Shown: positions 33,891 through 35,910 of the stretch, piece by piece | How the letters are laid out: each line of letters opens with the position of its first letter | How positions within the stretch are numbered: position 1 is the first letter of the stretch | Origin: Glaciecola sp964418575 | Lineage (GTDB): Bacteria > Pseudomonadota > Gammaproteobacteria > Enterobacterales > Alteromonadaceae | DNA: 35,910 nucleotides | Reading direction: 5' to 3' | NCBI GenBank assembly: GCA_964418575.1 | Contig: CAYQMI010000023.1 | Span: forward strand, 1-35,910 | Notes under the pieces: model-generated | Database searches by the model: none | Told to the model about the DNA's origin: nothing | Seen by the model: only the letters and a program-made list of their open reading frames with translations | Translations under genes and position numbers: made by a program

Positions 33891-35636
33891 ATGACCAGTA
33901 AGCAAACTAAACGCCCTTACCTTTTTTATGCAATTGCTCTTGCATTGCCCTTTGTGTTGCTAGGCCTAGCGGAGCTTGCCTTGAGGGCGTCGAACTTTGG
34001 CGAAAGTTACCCGCTGTTTATCCCAAGCGAGCAAGTCGAGAACCACCTCGAACCTAACCCAGAGATTATTAAACGCTTTTTTTATCCGCCAAGCGCCGCG
34101 CCCAACGTTGCGCCCGACACCTACGTGTTTTCACAAACTAAAGCTTCAGATACTTTACGCATTGTTAGCCTCGGCGGGTCTACCATGGCGGGCTTTCCTT
34201 ACGGTCGTTTTGGCTCGCCTACTGGCATGCTTAAGCAGCGCATTAATACCAGTCATCCAGAGCTGAATGTTGAGCTAATTTCAGTGGCAATGTCGAGTAT
34301 TAATAGTTTTAGTATTCTTGATTATGTTGATGAGGTGATTGAGATTTCGCCCGACGCTATTTTGATATATGCAGGCCACAACGAATACTTAGGCGTGATG
34401 GGAGTAGGCTCAAGTTTTGCGGGTAAAGGCAGCTATTCGGCAAACTTACTATTTTTGCAATTTAAAGAGTGGCGTTTGTATCAACTTATGCAAAGACTCT
34501 ATCATACTTTAGTTACGCATAACCCAGAAAGATCAATAAATGCAAGTGAAAGAACATTAATGGCACAAGTTGCCAAAGAAAAGGACATTGCTTACAACGG
34601 CCCATTGTTTGAAGCTGGAAAAGCGCAATTTGAGCAAAATCTTGCCTTGATATTGGCAAAATTCAAGGCCAAAAATATCCCTGTTTTTATCTCAACTATT
34701 GCTTCAAATGAAAAAGACCAAGCACCATTTAATTCATCAAAAGACGCGCAATATAATGCTGACATTGAATTTTCAAATGCGATAAAACAGCTGCAAACAA
34801 AGCGATTTCAACTAGCAAAAAAGAGCTTCAGTGCTGCGCGAGATTTTGACTTATTGCGCTTTAGAGCGCCCAGCGATTTTAGGCAAATCATTAAACAAAG
34901 CGCGCGGGAAAACGATGCAATTTTAGTCGATGCTCAGTCTGCTTTAAATGCCGCTTCTGAGCACGGTATTATTGGCAATGAACTGATGCTTGAGCATCTT
35001 CATCCAAACGTAAAAGGATATTTTGAGATTGGCGAAGCGTTTTATCAGTCGCTTTTAACTCAGGCTGTGCTTCCTCCACCTACTCGCGAAGTGTCTAAAG
35101 AGCAAGCGTGGCAATGGCAACCCGTGTCGATTGTTGATAGACAATACGCTGCAATTAAAATTGCTCAGTTAATGTCTGACTACCCGTTTACTAATGAGCC
35201 CATGCCCTTCTCATTGAGTGACGCTATTGACCCTAGCTTGGGGGCACGTGAGCGCGAAATTATATTGGCTAGAGCGAATGGTGAGAACTTTATTAAAGCC
35301 CAACAAAACCTGATTGAAAGCTTGCAGCAGGAGCAGCGCTACTTAGAAGCAGGCATTGCCACTGGAGTATTGTTTGAAGCCCTCCCTCAGCAACATCAAC
35401 TAGCGCGTATTGCCTCATTGCTTTTACTCAGGGAAAACGCCCTTGAGCTGGCTAATTATTATGCATTGCAGGCAGTTAAGCTCAATCCTCGCGATACCAA
35501 TTATAAGCTAACCCTCGCTGAAATACTGTATAAATCAAAGCGCGTGCAAGAGGCTATTAACATGCTAGACGAAGTTATCGCCCAAGACCCAAACAACCTA
35601 AAAGCAAAGCAGATAAAAAGAGGCATTAGCCAATGA
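33891..35636 (+). CDS. Membrane-anchored SGNH/GDSL-type hydrolase with C-terminal TPR region
   Basis: This 581-residue protein has an N-terminal membrane anchor at about 10-32. An SGNH-like domain follows, with GGST (Ser97), AGHNEY at 161-166 replacing the usual GxND, and EHLHP (368-372), where the usual acid Asp is Glu368 and the base is His371. A C-terminal TPR-like region covers about 490-578 (ANYYALQAVKLNPRD, then AINMLDEVIAQDPN). SGNH enzymes are often esterases or O-acyl transferases acting on glycans in the envelope. It overlaps the next gene by 4 nt (ATGA). The ribosome binding site is weak. Confidence 0.85.
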   Translation: MTSKQTKRPYLFYAIALALPFVLLGLAELALRASNFGESYPLFIPSEQVENHLEPNPEIIKRFFYPPSAAPNVAPDTYVFSQTKASDTLRIVSLGGSTMAGFPYGRFGSPTGMLKQRINTSHPELNVELISVAMSSINSFSILDYVDEVIEISPDAILIYAGHNEYLGVMGVGSSFAGKGSYSANLLFLQFKEWRLYQLMQRLYHTLVTHNPERSINASERTLMAQVAKEKDIAYNGPLFEAGKAQFEQNLALILAKFKAKNIPVFISTIASNEKDQAPFNSSKDAQYNADIEFSNAIKQLQTKRFQLAKKSFSAARDFDLLRFRAPSDFRQIIKQSARENDAILVDAQSALNAASEHGIIGNELMLEHLHPNVKGYFEIGEAFYQSLLTQAVLPPPTREVSKEQAWQWQPVSIVDRQYAAIKIAQLMSDYPFTNEPMPFSLSDAIDPSLGAREREIILARANGENFIKAQQNLIESLQQEQRYLEAGIATGVLFEALPQQHQLARIASLLLLRENALELANYYALQAVKLNPRDTNYKLTLAEILYKSKRVQEAINMLDEVIAQDPNNLKAKQIKRGISQ

Positions 35637-35910
35637 CTAATGCCGAGTCGAAGCATAGCAATCCCAAGCACAGCGGTCATTCAAAGCAAGTGGCGTTTTA
35701 TGCCATCGCGCTATTAATTCCAAGCGCGTTTTTTTTGCTGCTCGAAGGCGGATTGCGTTTAATTGGCTACGGTAAAGACGTCCCCCTGTTTATTGAAAAC
35801 CCGGCAAATACCCATTACATACTGCCGCGACCAGATGTAATGAGTCGCTACTTTCCAGACGATGCACCGCAGCCAAATGTGACGCTAGAAGCTAACTTTC
35901 TACTCAAGGA
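35633..35910 (+). CDS. Second SGNH-type protein, paralogue of the upstream gene (partial)
   Basis: ATG at 35633 overlaps the preceding stop (ATGA). The first 92 residues are in the window. A membrane segment at about 22-41 (ALLIPSAFFLLLEGGLR) is followed by VPLFIENP, then RPDVMSRYFPDDAPQPNV. This aligns with the upstream protein (PLFIPSE and NPEIIKRFFYPPSAAPNV), so it is a tandem paralogue; the catalytic part is off the window. Coupled translation suggests a paired function. Confidence 0.85.
   Translation, partial: MTNAESKHSNPKHSGHSKQVAFYAIALLIPSAFFLLLEGGLRLIGYGKDVPLFIENPANTHYILPRPDVMSRYFPDDAPQPNVTLEANFLLK

Overview
The window looks like a draft-genome scaffold (one 100-N gap at 19514-19613) from a marine gammaproteobacterium, most likely an Alteromonadales member of the Glaciecola/Paraglaciecola/Alteromonas type. 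The basis is moderate-to-low GC, gammaproteobacterial core genes (cmoM, nif3/ybgI-type, sohB, yciK, glnS), a VolA/Pla-1-type surface lipase, and a maltodextrin locus that carries a flavin-dependent halogenase. No tRNA, rRNA, CRISPR array or recognisable transposase is visible.

Layout. 1-3504: end of a possible antitoxin gene, a three-hairpin intergenic element, a nif3-cmoM operon, a Lys/Ala-rich histone-H1-like small protein and sohB. 3639-8931: two large lipoprotein hydrolases (penicillin-acylase-type Ntn hydrolase; VolA-type lipase), each followed by a strong hairpin terminator. 9187-11649: yciK and glnS, convergent. 11961-16948: a LacI-family regulator, then a three-gene module of unknown function (608-aa repeat protein, 250-aa lipoprotein, signal-less class 3 lipase). 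16951-19746: small accessory genes mostly on the minus strand (secreted protein, two-TM protein, DinB-fold protein, BrnT/BrnA-type toxin-antitoxin, broken GNAT gene). Two structured attC-like elements lie in this stretch, so it may be an integron cassette array interrupted by the assembly gap. 19858-30897: maltodextrin/alpha-glucan locus (SLC45-type MFS transporter, halogenase, GH31, GH13) with a bacterial protein-arginine-methyltransferase homologue, an FG-GAP lipoprotein and a PliG-like protein embedded in it. 31053-35910: a carbamoyltransferase-SxtJ-DUF5989 operon divergent from two tandem paralogous SGNH/GDSL-type membrane-anchored proteins; the second runs off the window.

How the genes fit together. 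An identical 15-nt near-palindromic site (core ATACGTAT) occurs in the MFS/halogenase divergent promoter and upstream of the GH13-GH31 operon. This suggests one regulon: a cell-surface GH13 lipoprotein breaks down alpha-glucan, GH31 trims the products and the MFS imports them. A 12-of-13 match to the same site lies between the carbamoyltransferase and SGNH genes.

Best candidates for under-described biology: (1) the PRMT homologue with both hallmark active-site loops, next to a halogenase; (2) the repeat protein/lipoprotein/lipase operon at 13192-16948; (3) the carbamoyltransferase-SxtJ-DUF5989-SGNH module; (4) the attC-like elements around the toxin-antitoxin cassette.
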